From: CAZNER01 sp964572065
GTDB lineage: Bacteria; Patescibacteriota; Dojkabacteria; JAHIVN01
Length of the DNA: 27,949 nucleotides
NCBI GenBank assembly: GCA_964572065.1
Contig: CAZNER010000022.1
Span: 1 to 27,949, forward strand
Reading direction: 5' to 3'
The notes beneath the pieces were generated by a model. It made no database searches. It worked only from the letters and a program-made list of their open reading frames with translations, and was not told where the DNA came from. Positions 1 through 8,895 of this stretch are shown here, one piece after another. Each line of letters begins with the position of its first letter. Within the stretch, counting starts at the first letter, position 1. The position numbers and the translations under genes are program-made.

Positions 1-163
1 GGACCTTATCTATCTCCCCTGATAAATAGGGATAATGGGTACATCCCAATATGATAACCTGAAGTTTGTTATTTGTGTTTGATCTGCGTATCTGTTCCAT
101 TAGCGATACCAGATGAAAACGCACATAATTCTCAGCATCATTAATCTGCATAATTACTATCAT
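1..163 (-). pseudogene. Asp/Glu racemase family fragment, runs off left edge
   Basis: The minus strand reads open from an ATG at 163 to the window edge. It encodes a stretch with DAENYVRFHLVSLMEQ followed by VIILGCTHYPYL. The GCTHYP block is the second catalytic-cysteine motif of glutamate/aspartate racemases (MurI fold), normally about 180 residues into the protein. Here only about 40 residues precede it. The frame closes at a TAA about 40 bases upstream of the ATG, and 164-290 shows no coding in any minus frame, so the half carrying the first catalytic cysteine is missing. I read it as a 5'-truncated remnant. The C-terminal part lies outside the window. An alternative is a short functional relative. 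Confidence 0.55.
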
Positions 164-290
164 TACACTTGGAGAATTAAACAAAAAACACTTTTAGATA
201 ATATTTCTAATACCAATAATCTATCGAAATAATTGATTTTCATTCTATTCTGCTATAGACTTTAAATTAATTAAATATAAAATTTCCAAA

Positions 291-956
291 ATGATAAATA
301 TTAACAAACATCCTAAAACAAATCTCAAACCTAAAACCTCTCCCAATAGTACAAACGAACCTTCTAATTCAAAAGGATGCTCTACAGGATTAGGATTCTT
401 AAGCGGATTAGCTGCATTCCCAATTATTATAATAGTATTATTACTACTTATATGTGGCATTTGTAGTACAGCTACCTATTTTATTGCGAAAAAAATAGAC
501 TGGAATGAATTAACTAACGATACAACTGACGAAGAAGCTTTATCGAACCCAGCCAAAATTGGAGAATATGTAACAACAAAAAATATAGAGTGGAAGGTCG
601 CAATAGTTGAAGAACTTGGACAGAATATCACCTCTATGTATGACAATATTGAGGATGCAACAACTGGAGGTAAATTTATCAAGGTACATTATTCTGTAAA
701 GAATAATGGAAACGAAGTAGTTAATCCATCTGAACCAACTTTAGTTGATTCTCAAGCAAGAGAATACAAGAGCTATACAAATTCCTCTTACTATATTCAA
801 AACCAATTAAGTTTTATAAGTATAAACCCTGGACTTGAAAGTAACTTCGAAGCAATTTATGAAATAGCAGAAGGAGTAGAAGGATTAAAACTCAAAATTA
901 CAGGTGGAGGATTATTTGATCAGGAAATAAAATACATCGACTTAGATACCATATAA
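291..956 (+). CDS. membrane-anchored DUF4352-like protein
   Basis: 221 aa. Residues 1-35 are polar and rich in N, K, P and S. One strong hydrophobic segment (about 38-66) contains cysteines (CGICS), then comes an exterior domain. That domain has the DUF4352 pattern: a short strand reading IEWKVAIVEE, then GGKFIKVHYSVKNNGNEVV, a loop naming a 'PTLVDSQAREY' type strand, and a C-terminal strand ending in IKYIDL. DUF4352 domains are small Ig-like extracellular folds of unknown specific role. The gene opens the plus-strand glycosylation cluster and ends 55 bases before the next gene. The start at 291 has no Shine-Dalgarno sequence; the leader is A/T only. Family assignment is fairly safe, function unknown. 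Confidence 0.7.
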   Translation: MININKHPKTNLKPKTSPNSTNEPSNSKGCSTGLGFLSGLAAFPIIIIVLLLLICGICSTATYFIAKKIDWNELTNDTTDEEALSNPAKIGEYVTTKNIEWKVAIVEELGQNITSMYDNIEDATTGGKFIKVHYSVKNNGNEVVNPSEPTLVDSQAREYKSYTNSSYYIQNQLSFISINPGLESNFEAIYEIAEGVEGLKLKITGGGLFDQEIKYIDLDTI

Positions 957-995
957 GTTGAAAAATAAGTATATTTAGAAATTTTTCCCAAAACC

Positions 996-1004
996 TGCTA
1001 AAAT
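996..1004 (+). promoter_or_regulatory. extended -10 box just before the first GT39 gene
   Basis: TGCTAAAAT is an extended -10 element ending 7 bases before the ATG at 1012. Transcription starting at the usual distance would give an almost leaderless mRNA. No convincing -35 is visible. The box is read from sequence; its use is inferred. Confidence 0.4.
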
Positions 1005-1011
1005 CTCATCA

Positions 1012-2511
1012 ATGAAAAAGTTATTTAATAAAAAGTATTTACATTATTACTTAATAGGAATAATTTTTATTACAGCTATTTTTTTACGTCTTTATAATAT
1101 CAATGAAATCGATGTGTGGCGTGACGAAGCTTTTACTGCTATTCTAGTTCAAAAAAGCCTTAAGGAACTTATACCTATTTTAATCAATGATACAAGTTCT
1201 TTTTTACATCAGTTCTCTCTGCATTTTTGGGTACAGCTATTTGGAGCAAGTGAGTTATCAATTAGAATTCCTTCAGTAACTTGCAGCTTGTTTTCAATAT
1301 ATTATTTATACTTAATAATCCGACCTAATTTTAAGAAATATCAACAGCTACTTATTCTTTCACTCTTTTCAGTTAATATAATATCTATAATTTACGCTCA
1401 GGAGGCAAGAGTCTACTCTATGTTTACATTTTTGCTCATAGGTACAATTTTTCATCTGAAAAACCTCCTAAATAAATTTACTATAAAATCAGCAATATTA
1501 TGGGTAATATTTAACACATGCGCATTTTACTCTCACAATCTTTCTGTGTTTTTCATCTTTACTGAATGTTTTTACATACTAATCACCTACTTTTTTAATT
1601 CAGATACAAAAAATTTAATTAAAATATATAAAAAGAACAAAAAGAGTTTACACCAATGGCTGAAGCTCTTCATTATCTTCTTTATTACATCAATTCCATG
1701 GATAGTAATAATGATCAGCCAGTTAAGTAAATTTGAAACAGGCTTCTGGCTGACTTTTGATCCTATTGATACCCCGCAGGAAACATTAACCGGTCTTGCT
1801 ACAGGAATAAGATTAATATCACAAAGACAATTCGGTCTTCTAGATTCATTTTTAAACACTTTCACAATACTTTTAACCTTACTGGGTACACTTTATGAGC
1901 TGGTAAATTTTAAAAAATTAAAAATACACTTTTCTATTTTTTTCTGGATTCCGTATATTTTAATGTATCTAGCTTCGTTCCATAGCCCAGTCTTATATGC
2001 TAGATATATTAGTTTTCTTGCTCCTTATATGATAGTACTATCCTTTTATGGAATAGTTTTTTTATTCAAAAATAAATACATTCAAATTCCTATCGTATCA
2101 ATACTTATAGCACTTAACCTAAGAATCTATTTTGTCGACTTTATAAATTTAATTAACTATAGAGCTGGATATACTAACCTCGTTAATTATATAGACAGTA
2201 ATCTTAGTGAAACCGACAACATTCTGCATAAAAATGCCCTCACATTTTTTCCTGTTAAATACTATGCGCATAATAAATTTGAAAGCACAATATATGACCC
2301 AAACTACGAAACACAATTTTACCTTGGGAGATCAATGATTCTTGAGGATGATTATACAAGAGACACTTCGGAAATGATAAAACATGAAAGAATATGGACT
2401 ATTGAGCTAAATAGCAATATAAATATCGATGAAATCGAATCGAACTTTACCCTATTAGAAGAAAAATGTTTCAATGGTGGACTATATTTACAATTATGGG
2501 AAAAAAATTAG
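1012..2511 (+). CDS. GT39/ArnT-like membrane glycosyltransferase
   Basis: 499 aa with about ten hydrophobic segments and an early luminal-loop motif WRDEA (D38, E39), the acidic pair that marks GT-C glycosyltransferases of the PMT/ArnT group. These enzymes take a sugar from polyprenyl phosphate on the outer face of the membrane and transfer it to lipid or protein. The C-terminal 90 residues are soluble. The gene directly precedes a polyprenol-phosphate sugar synthase (2542) and a second GT39 protein (3275), which supports polyprenyl-phosphate-linked donor use. The acceptor cannot be told. No ribosome binding site is visible before the ATG. Confidence 0.8.
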   Translation: MKKLFNKKYLHYYLIGIIFITAIFLRLYNINEIDVWRDEAFTAILVQKSLKELIPILINDTSSFLHQFSLHFWVQLFGASELSIRIPSVTCSLFSIYYLYLIIRPNFKKYQQLLILSLFSVNIISIIYAQEARVYSMFTFLLIGTIFHLKNLLNKFTIKSAILWVIFNTCAFYSHNLSVFFIFTECFYILITYFFNSDTKNLIKIYKKNKKSLHQWLKLFIIFFITSIPWIVIMISQLSKFETGFWLTFDPIDTPQETLTGLATGIRLISQRQFGLLDSFLNTFTILLTLLGTLYELVNFKKLKIHFSIFFWIPYILMYLASFHSPVLYARYISFLAPYMIVLSFYGIVFLFKNKYIQIPIVSILIALNLRIYFVDFINLINYRAGYTNLVNYIDSNLSETDNILHKNALTFFPVKYYAHNKFESTIYDPNYETQFYLGRSMILEDDYTRDTSEMIKHERIWTIELNSNINIDEIESNFTLLEEKCFNGGLYLQLWEKN

Positions 2512-2517
2512 TATAAT
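2487..2517 (+). promoter_or_regulatory. possible internal promoter
   Basis: TTTACA (2487-2492) and TATAAT (2512-2517) lie 19 bases apart over the end of the upstream gene and would drive the GT2 gene at 2542. The spacing is longer than ideal. Confidence 0.3.
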
Positions 2518-2541
2518 AATTTAGTTATTAATTATTATTTT

Positions 2542-3270
2542 ATGAAAAAATTAGCAATAGCAATCCCTACTTATAATGAGAAAGACAACCTACCTAAATT
2601 AATTAAAGAGATAAAAAATGTTATTTTAAAAACATCTACCGATACAACTATAATAATAATAGATGATAACTCTCCTGATGGAACAGGTAAGATAGCAGAT
2701 AAACTTTCTGGGAAATATAATAGTAGTAAATTCAAAATAGATGTGATTCACAGATCAGGTAAATTAGGTCTTGCTACCGCCTACTTACAAGCATTTAAAA
2801 AGACCATTAAAGAAAAATTTGACTATATTCTTACGATGGATGCTGACTTCTCCCACAAACCAGAATACATTCCTGACTTTCTAGAAAAAATTAAAAAATA
2901 TGATTTAGTAATTGGTTCTAGGAAGATAAAAGGCGGCAAGGTAGAAAATTGGAATTTATTGAGAAAAATAATCAGTAAAGGAGGCGGCTTATATGCAAGA
3001 ACAATACTAGGAGTAAATATAAGAGACTTTACTGGGGGGTTTAATATGTTCAAGAGAAAAGTCTTAGACACTATAGATTTAGACAAAGTCAAATCAACAG
3101 GTTATGCCTTTACAATAGAAATGAAATACCGTACCGCGAAGAATAATTTCAGTTTTTATGAAATACCTATAGTTTTCCCTAATCGTGAAAAAGGGAAATC
3201 TAAAATGAGCAGCAAAATTTTCTTCGAAGCGATGATCCGAGTCTGGCAATTAAAATTCTCTAATATTTAA
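2542..3270 (+). CDS. polyprenol-phosphate mannose synthase-like GT2
   Basis: 242 aa, a compact soluble GT2 of dolichyl-phosphate mannose synthase (DPM1/Ppm1) type. Visible motifs: AIPTYNEKDNL at the N-terminus, IIIDDNSPDGTG (about 38-49), the metal-binding DADFSH (100-105), GSR, and the conserved stretch LLRKIISKGGGLYARTILG. It would load a sugar, most likely mannose, from a nucleotide donor onto polyprenyl phosphate at the inner face of the membrane. There is no C-terminal membrane domain, so it ends at the minimal DPM1-like length. It sits between two GT39 proteins, 4 bases before the second, so the three probably form donor-making and donor-using steps of one pathway. Sugar identity is inferred from the family. 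Confidence 0.85.
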   Translation: MKKLAIAIPTYNEKDNLPKLIKEIKNVILKTSTDTTIIIIDDNSPDGTGKIADKLSGKYNSSKFKIDVIHRSGKLGLATAYLQAFKKTIKEKFDYILTMDADFSHKPEYIPDFLEKIKKYDLVIGSRKIKGGKVENWNLLRKIISKGGGLYARTILGVNIRDFTGGFNMFKRKVLDTIDLDKVKSTGYAFTIEMKYRTAKNNFSFYEIPIVFPNREKGKSKMSSKIFFEAMIRVWQLKFSNI

Positions 3271-3274
3271 AATT

Positions 3275-4807
3275 ATGAAGCTAATCTCTTTTCTTAAAAA
3301 GATTAAAAAAGAATATTTAATTATAGGTACTTTTATATTATTTCTTATCATATTAAGAACTCCAAGTCTTTTTGAACCGCACTGGTACAGCGATGAAGGA
3401 CTTTTTGCTAGTGCTGCAAATATGCTTAGGAACGGCAAATACTTATATAAAGATGTATATACAAACTACGCTCCAGGAATATTTTTCGTTTATTACTTAT
3501 CTTCTTTTGCAAATAATTTGCTTCTCTTATCAGCCAAACTAGCCAGTCTTTTAGCGTCAATTTTTTCAGTTATATTAATTTATAAAATTACAAAATCTTT
3601 ATTTTCCAGAAAAATAGCTGTCATTTCCTCTGTTTTCTCATCAATACTATTAGGATTACCCTTGATTGATGCAAATATAGCAAACCCTGAAAACTTCACT
3701 TTATTATTTACCCTTCTAGGAATATTCCTAACATTGAAAAAAACTAAGAAAAAATATTTTCTATCTGGATTGTCCTTTGGCATATCAATACTTTTTGCAA
3801 AAAGCTCAATCTTCGACTTTTTAGTAATTATTACTTATCTCATACTAATAGGTTTTAAAAATGATCAGAAAGTAAAATTAATTAAAAATCTTTCTAAGAT
3901 AATTTTCGGTTTCTTGATTCCTTCTTTAATTATTACTATCTTTTTTGCTAATATTGGAATACTGAATGACTTCCAAATTCTAGTCCTTAACTATTACATC
4001 AGTAACATCTTCAAGTCTTTTAATAATTCTCTTGGATTTATTTTCCTTGATAATAATATCTATATAAGAACAATTCTTTTAATTATATCAACTATATTTA
4101 GTATCCATCTATCTACAAAGAAAAAAATTACTAAATCAAAACTGTTTCTAGTTTTATGGACTATATTTATTTCATACTCTATTCTATTACCCCAAAAATC
4201 ATACAGCCATTTCCTACTACAAGCAGTACCCATATTTTCTATTAATACAGCTTTGTTGGCTGCTACAATTTTCCAAGAATCAAATACCAAAATAAAAGTT
4301 TATCGATTTTTAACATATATCTTTACAATATTTTTCGTTCTCAACCTCTTTTCTCACGGTAATAAAATAACAAGTAACATTAACTGTACAAAATATTACT
4401 CTAACTTTATCCAATATCTTAGTGGTAAAATCGATACAAACTTATATGTAAAATTCTTTAAACAGCATACTTACCAGACTTACAGATTAAACAGTTATAT
4501 TGCTCAAAATTATCCTAATGAAAAACTCATATATATTTGGACAAATAATCCATGGATATATCAAATCGCCGATTTAGAAGCACCAACAAAATATTTATTA
4601 AGTTACCAAGCCGAATCTAACTTCGAAAATGTAAAAATTGACCTTGAATCAAAACAGCCAGAACTTATTATCATAAGTGATAACTCTCAAGAATCAGAAC
4701 AACTGGAAACATTTCTAGAGAATAACTACTATATCCCTGATACAAAATTTGAAGGTCACGAAATATTTATATTAAACAAACCAGAGCAGAGTCAAATACA
4801 AGACTAG
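3275..4807 (+). CDS. second GT39/ArnT-like membrane glycosyltransferase
   Basis: 510 aa with many membrane segments. The GT-C acidic motif is in the first outside loop: HWYSDEGLFA (D40, E41), followed by NGKYLYKDVYTNYAPG, typical of PMT/ArnT-like enzymes. The C-terminal about 110 residues are soluble. It starts 4 bases after the polyprenol-phosphate sugar synthase, so the two are translationally close. Compared with the GT39 at 1012 the sequence is clearly different, suggesting two acceptors or two sequential transfers rather than a recent duplication. Its stop overlaps the stop of the convergent gene in a shared CTAG (4804-4807). Confidence 0.8.
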   Translation: MKLISFLKKIKKEYLIIGTFILFLIILRTPSLFEPHWYSDEGLFASAANMLRNGKYLYKDVYTNYAPGIFFVYYLSSFANNLLLLSAKLASLLASIFSVILIYKITKSLFSRKIAVISSVFSSILLGLPLIDANIANPENFTLLFTLLGIFLTLKKTKKKYFLSGLSFGISILFAKSSIFDFLVIITYLILIGFKNDQKVKLIKNLSKIIFGFLIPSLIITIFFANIGILNDFQILVLNYYISNIFKSFNNSLGFIFLDNNIYIRTILLIISTIFSIHLSTKKKITKSKLFLVLWTIFISYSILLPQKSYSHFLLQAVPIFSINTALLAATIFQESNTKIKVYRFLTYIFTIFFVLNLFSHGNKITSNINCTKYYSNFIQYLSGKIDTNLYVKFFKQHTYQTYRLNSYIAQNYPNEKLIYIWTNNPWIYQIADLEAPTKYLLSYQAESNFENVKIDLESKQPELIIISDNSQESEQLETFLENNYYIPDTKFEGHEIFILNKPEQSQIQD

Positions 4808-6480
4808 TGTTTCTCAGTTAACCTATATTCCATATATTTACCAAACAATAATCGTGTCTGTGCATCAAGTCCAGGTATAGCTCCAAATATAAAAGTTACA
4901 TAAGGAAAAGTAATCCACTGGATCTGTTCGGTAAGAAACTTAAATATACTAACCTTCTCCTTTCTTCTTGGCTTTAAGAATAAATCCAGTATTATAGTTA
5001 TAATGAAAGTAACAGTCCCAATAGTCATCATAAAAGATGATACTTTTGGCAATTTTTGACCAAATACTGTATTTGAGAACTTTTTATTTATCAATGTAGG
5101 TATATTTGCTCCAAACATTAATATGAATGAGATAATTGACCATGTCAAATGATCAAATATTGTATGAAAAACACGATAGAACATATAAAAAGTCTTCTTA
5201 TCTGATTTAAATAAAGTTCTCATCATCCACCCATGATCACTTACCCCCCAAGCCCATCTTTTAACCTGTTCATATTGGTTCTTAATAGTTCCCGCATGAC
5301 CAATAGATTCAGCAGCATCAGAAAGATTTTTTAAATATATAGGCATAGTAATGACATCATCACCATGCTTAAATAAAGCTTTAAAAAACATATGAAAGTC
5401 TTCAGGAATAATATCAACAGACCAAAAATCTATATCTTCAAGCAATTTCCAGCTGAATGAGTAAGACGAAACCTGGATAAATTTATCGGCTCTAGCAGAT
5501 GTTGCTATATTATTTATTGTAAAAGATGTATTTGCGACTCTTGAATAAAAAGGTACCTTCCAGAAATTAGCATAATATACCATAGGTGCAGCATAGAAAT
5601 GAGTATATCTATCCTTATCAGTAACAAATAAATAAGTCACATAAGCAAAATATTTTTCATCAAATTGAGTATCGCAGTCACAGCTTGTTATTGTAATTTT
5701 ATCCTTATTCCATCCCAACTCTTTAATTTTCTCATTCGCTAATTTCCCAGCATCAGCCATGTTAGATGCTTTTCCTACTATATCTTCTCCATGCAAGGTA
5801 TGATTATTCACCCAAACATGTTCAAATTTACCACTATATTCTTTCTGTAATTTTAGACCCATCTCATAAGCTGGCGGGTGTCTTTCCTCAGCTCCCAATA
5901 CTACTGATATCCTTTCATTTGGAAATGTTTGATTTGCTAGCTTGTCTAAATTTCTCCTCAATACTTCTATTGGTTCTTTCCAATATGGAATAATTACAAT
6001 ATGTCTTACTTCTTTCCAGTCTAATAAATTTCTCTCATCAATTTCATCTAACTTTTTTATCTCATTCTGCAAATGTTTCTCTGCTTTCAACCTACCAATT
6101 ATAAATAAGAGGCGTTTTGCGAATCTTGGTATTTTCTTTAATCTGCCTCTATCAAAATCAGCATCTGAATATTTCTTCTGCTTTAATTCCTCTATCCTCT
6201 CCTCAATTTCAGCAATACTTTCTTCAGAATTATCAAGATTTTTCAACTTTGCCATCCAGTTTGTATTCTCAGCATCTCTGATTCTGAAATAACCAATCAC
6301 AAAAAATAAAACCGAAGACAAAGACTTATAAACCCAAAAGGCATTAAATACAAGTATAAAATAAGCAACAAAGTTAGGAAATAAGAACCCTCCCCAAATA
6401 GGAAGTGTGATAACAAACCATGCAACAAGCCCAGGATAAACCTCAAAAACTCTTGTCAGAAAGTCTTTCTTTTTACTCAT
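4804..6480 (-). CDS. large membrane GT2 (cellulose-synthase-like architecture)
   Basis: 558 aa. Order of parts: two N-terminal membrane segments (about 15-65), a charged helical stretch with EEIEERIEELKQKK (coiled coil), a GT2 catalytic domain from HIVIIPYWKEP (about 160), an aspartate cluster CDCDTQFDEKYF acting as the DxD region, ED in IIPEDFHMFFKAL, and QVKRWAWGVSDHGW, equivalent to the Q(Q/R)xRW motif of processive GT2s. About four C-terminal membrane helices follow. It probably builds or exports a glycan at the membrane; the substrate is unknown. It is convergent with the GT39 gene and has its own promoter upstream. The start at 6480 is chosen because the first membrane helix would otherwise be lost. 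Confidence 0.8.
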   Translation of the reverse strand: MSKKKDFLTRVFEVYPGLVAWFVITLPIWGGFLFPNFVAYFILVFNAFWVYKSLSSVLFFVIGYFRIRDAENTNWMAKLKNLDNSEESIAEIEERIEELKQKKYSDADFDRGRLKKIPRFAKRLLFIIGRLKAEKHLQNEIKKLDEIDERNLLDWKEVRHIVIIPYWKEPIEVLRRNLDKLANQTFPNERISVVLGAEERHPPAYEMGLKLQKEYSGKFEHVWVNNHTLHGEDIVGKASNMADAGKLANEKIKELGWNKDKITITSCDCDTQFDEKYFAYVTYLFVTDKDRYTHFYAAPMVYYANFWKVPFYSRVANTSFTINNIATSARADKFIQVSSYSFSWKLLEDIDFWSVDIIPEDFHMFFKALFKHGDDVITMPIYLKNLSDAAESIGHAGTIKNQYEQVKRWAWGVSDHGWMMRTLFKSDKKTFYMFYRVFHTIFDHLTWSIISFILMFGANIPTLINKKFSNTVFGQKLPKVSSFMMTIGTVTFIITIILDLFLKPRRKEKVSIFKFLTEQIQWITFPYVTFIFGAIPGLDAQTRLLFGKYMEYRLTEKH

Positions 6481-6505
6481 AAAAGTAATAAATTAATGTT
6501 TCTCT

Positions 6506-6535
6506 ATTATATCAAAAAATCTACTTTTTAATCGA
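6506..6535 (-). promoter_or_regulatory. promoter for the membrane GT2 gene
   Basis: On the minus strand, TCGATT (6530-6535) and a perfect TATAAT (6506-6511) are separated by 18 bases. The start codon at 6480 follows about 25 bases downstream. The -35 overlaps the last codons of the GT4 gene upstream. Confidence 0.4.
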
Positions 6536-7708
6536 CTCTAATAAAGGAAAGTACTGCCTTTTACAAATCTCCGACCAAGCGAAATCCTTTACTCTAGATT
6601 TGTTTTCATCCTTCATGTCCTGTAATCTATCTCTATCTTTCAATAATTTTAATAGATTCGTTTTAAGAGCTTCAGTATCGCCAAAATCGAATAAATATCC
6701 ATTTACTCCTTCAGTAACAAAGAAATTACCTCCTTCAGTCTTAGTTGAAATAATAGCATTCGATCTTGTCATAGCTTCTAGCAGTACGATACCAAATGCT
6801 TCCCACTGGCTTGGAAACACAAATATATTAGAAACTTCCAATCCGTAATATTTATCTTCCTCACTAACATTTATCAAAAATTTAACATTTTTCCTTACTC
6901 CTAATCTTTCACTTTTAACTTTTAAATTTCTGACATACCCTTCATCTCTGCCCATAATCAAAAAAATTAAGTTGGGGAAATTCATAACTAATTCAGGCAA
7001 TACTTCAATAACATGCTGAACTCCCTTATATTCACTTATTCTCCCCAAATAAGAAATTACAAACTTTCTTTCAAGATTATTTACTTTTTTAAATGAACTC
7101 AAAAATCTATCATCTAAAACTTTATTAATTGCACTCTTTTGGATACCAGGTGAAACAAGCTTAACTTTTTCCTTGTCTATACCATATCCAACTATCCATC
7201 TCCATTGAAAAGTCGTGTCCTGCAACACATAATCATAAAGCCAATTAAGAAATATTTTCTGCATTGAAGTATATAAACTTTTTATTATCTTTAGGAGGAA
7301 ATTATAATCTTTTAAAGCCATAAAAGGACCGTGAGGAGTATTAATAAATTTAACTTTATCTTTATCAATTAATTTTTTCAATATTAATACAAAATCATGC
7401 CAAATAAATCCAAAACCCGATACATGAATTACGTCTAAATCGGCTTTTAATAAATTTTTCAATAATGTCGGATTAAAGAAGAAATAATGTGTTAGATCAA
7501 ACCAAAAAGGATACCTGTGGATTTTAACCCCCTTATATGACAGTTCTTTCTCATCTAATTTTTCCTCTCCCTTTCTATCTCCTGTAAAAACGTGAACCTC
7601 ATGTCCAAGTTTAGCACTATTTACTGCTAGATTTAAAAAATAATTTTCTGCACCTCCTTTAATTGGATGAAAATATTTAATTAGGTAACCTACCTTTAGC
7701 TTTTTCAT
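6521..7708 (-). CDS. GT4 glycosyltransferase
   Basis: 395 aa, GT-B fold. The N-terminal acceptor domain starts KVGYLIKYFHPIKGGAENY, with the glycine-rich GGAE loop. The C-terminal donor domain has FVISYLGRISEYKGVQ, LIFLIMGRDEGY and the signature FPSQWEAFGIVLLEAM, whose two glutamates (E-x7-E: E of WEAFG and E of LLEAM) bind the nucleotide sugar. This is the RfaB/PimA-type group 1 transferase fold; sugar and acceptor are not predictable. Last gene of a minus-strand operon, 17 bases after the preceding GT4. No Shine-Dalgarno sequence. Confidence 0.85.
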   Translation of the reverse strand: MKKLKVGYLIKYFHPIKGGAENYFLNLAVNSAKLGHEVHVFTGDRKGEEKLDEKELSYKGVKIHRYPFWFDLTHYFFFNPTLLKNLLKADLDVIHVSGFGFIWHDFVLILKKLIDKDKVKFINTPHGPFMALKDYNFLLKIIKSLYTSMQKIFLNWLYDYVLQDTTFQWRWIVGYGIDKEKVKLVSPGIQKSAINKVLDDRFLSSFKKVNNLERKFVISYLGRISEYKGVQHVIEVLPELVMNFPNLIFLIMGRDEGYVRNLKVKSERLGVRKNVKFLINVSEEDKYYGLEVSNIFVFPSQWEAFGIVLLEAMTRSNAIISTKTEGGNFFVTEGVNGYLFDFGDTEALKTNLLKLLKDRDRLQDMKDENKSRVKDFAWSEICKRQYFPLLESIKK

Positions 7709-7725
7709 AATAATTTTTATCTTAT

Positions 7726-8895
7726 TTATAATACTGCTTCAAATGCTTCTAAAGTTCTCTTGGCACATTTTTCCCAGCTGTATTTTTTTGATTGTTTAAT
7801 TCCCTTATTTGATAATTCTCTCTTTAAACCAGGTTCCTTAATAATCTTCATTACTTCTTCCGACACTTTCTTGATATTATTAGGATCTACTAAAACAGCA
7901 GCGCTTCCATGAATTTCGGGATAACAAGACTTATCTGCTGCAATAACTGGACTACCAGCCGCCATTGCCTCTAAACATCCTAATCCAAATCCTTCATATG
8001 ATGACAAGTGAACAAATGCTTCAGATTCATTAAGAACAATAGGTAAATCCTTCCATTTAACAAATTTAGACAGAATTATATCATTTTCAATATCTAATTC
8101 TCTAATTATTCTTTTTATTTCCTCAGCTCGCCTTGATTTAGCCAAAATCTGATTCCCCTCTCTATATAAATTCTTATCTAGTATTACAAGTTTAACTTTA
8201 ATCTTTTTCATGATTATCTTAAATACTTCCAGCAACTTATCAACGTTTTTATTTGGTTCCAGTCCCCCATAATATAATAAGTACGGCTTCTTGATATTAT
8301 ACTTTTCCAGTACCTTCTTTCTATCTTTGACCTTTTTCAAAGTTTCTAAATCAAAATCTTCTGATAAGCCTAAATAAGTTACACTTATTTTGTTTTTATC
8401 TAGTCCAGCCCTTACTAATTCACTTTTAGTAAAATTCGAAATAGTAATGATAATATCTGCTTTTTTCGCTCTGTTTAAGTTATATTTATATACTAACCCT
8501 TTTAAGAAATTAGCAATAGTCCCTTTTGATGAATATTTTTTAAATAAATATGGAGATATATCATGCAATGCTACAGCAATTTTACAAATACCAAGCGGCA
8601 GACCTCTCTCGAAATGCGGAGCAAAATATAAATCTGGTTTTACTTTTTTTATAACTGGAATATAATTTCTTCTAAATAATAAAAAATTCTTTGGAGTTGA
8701 TAATTCTACTTCTCCAAGAGAATGGAAAGTTATATTACTAAATTTATTTTTAACATCTTCAAAACCAATTAAATGCCAATCATAATTCTTATCCTGAATT
8801 AGTCTTCGAATTAAATTTAGCGCATAAGTACCAATTCCCCTTCCTTTATATTGATCACTTAAGGCTGTTGCGTCAACAAGAACTCTTTTTTTCAT
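7726..8895 (-). CDS. GT4 glycosyltransferase
   Basis: 389 aa, GT-B fold of group 1 type. The N-terminal loop is GRGIGTYALNLI. The donor domain contains PYLLYYGGLEPNKNVDKLLE and the E-x7-E signature SSYEGFGLGCLEAMAAGSPVIAA, close to the mannosyltransferase branch (WbaZ/MtfB-like) of the family. Its ATG follows the TAG of the VanY gene directly, with no base between, so translation is probably coupled. This tight link ties surface glycan assembly to cell-wall trimming. The sugar specificity is a guess from family resemblance. Confidence 0.85.
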   Translation of the reverse strand: MKKRVLVDATALSDQYKGRGIGTYALNLIRRLIQDKNYDWHLIGFEDVKNKFSNITFHSLGEVELSTPKNFLLFRRNYIPVIKKVKPDLYFAPHFERGLPLGICKIAVALHDISPYLFKKYSSKGTIANFLKGLVYKYNLNRAKKADIIITISNFTKSELVRAGLDKNKISVTYLGLSEDFDLETLKKVKDRKKVLEKYNIKKPYLLYYGGLEPNKNVDKLLEVFKIIMKKIKVKLVILDKNLYREGNQILAKSRRAEEIKRIIRELDIENDIILSKFVKWKDLPIVLNESEAFVHLSSYEGFGLGCLEAMAAGSPVIAADKSCYPEIHGSAAVLVDPNNIKKVSEEVMKIIKEPGLKRELSNKGIKQSKKYSWEKCAKRTLEAFEAVL

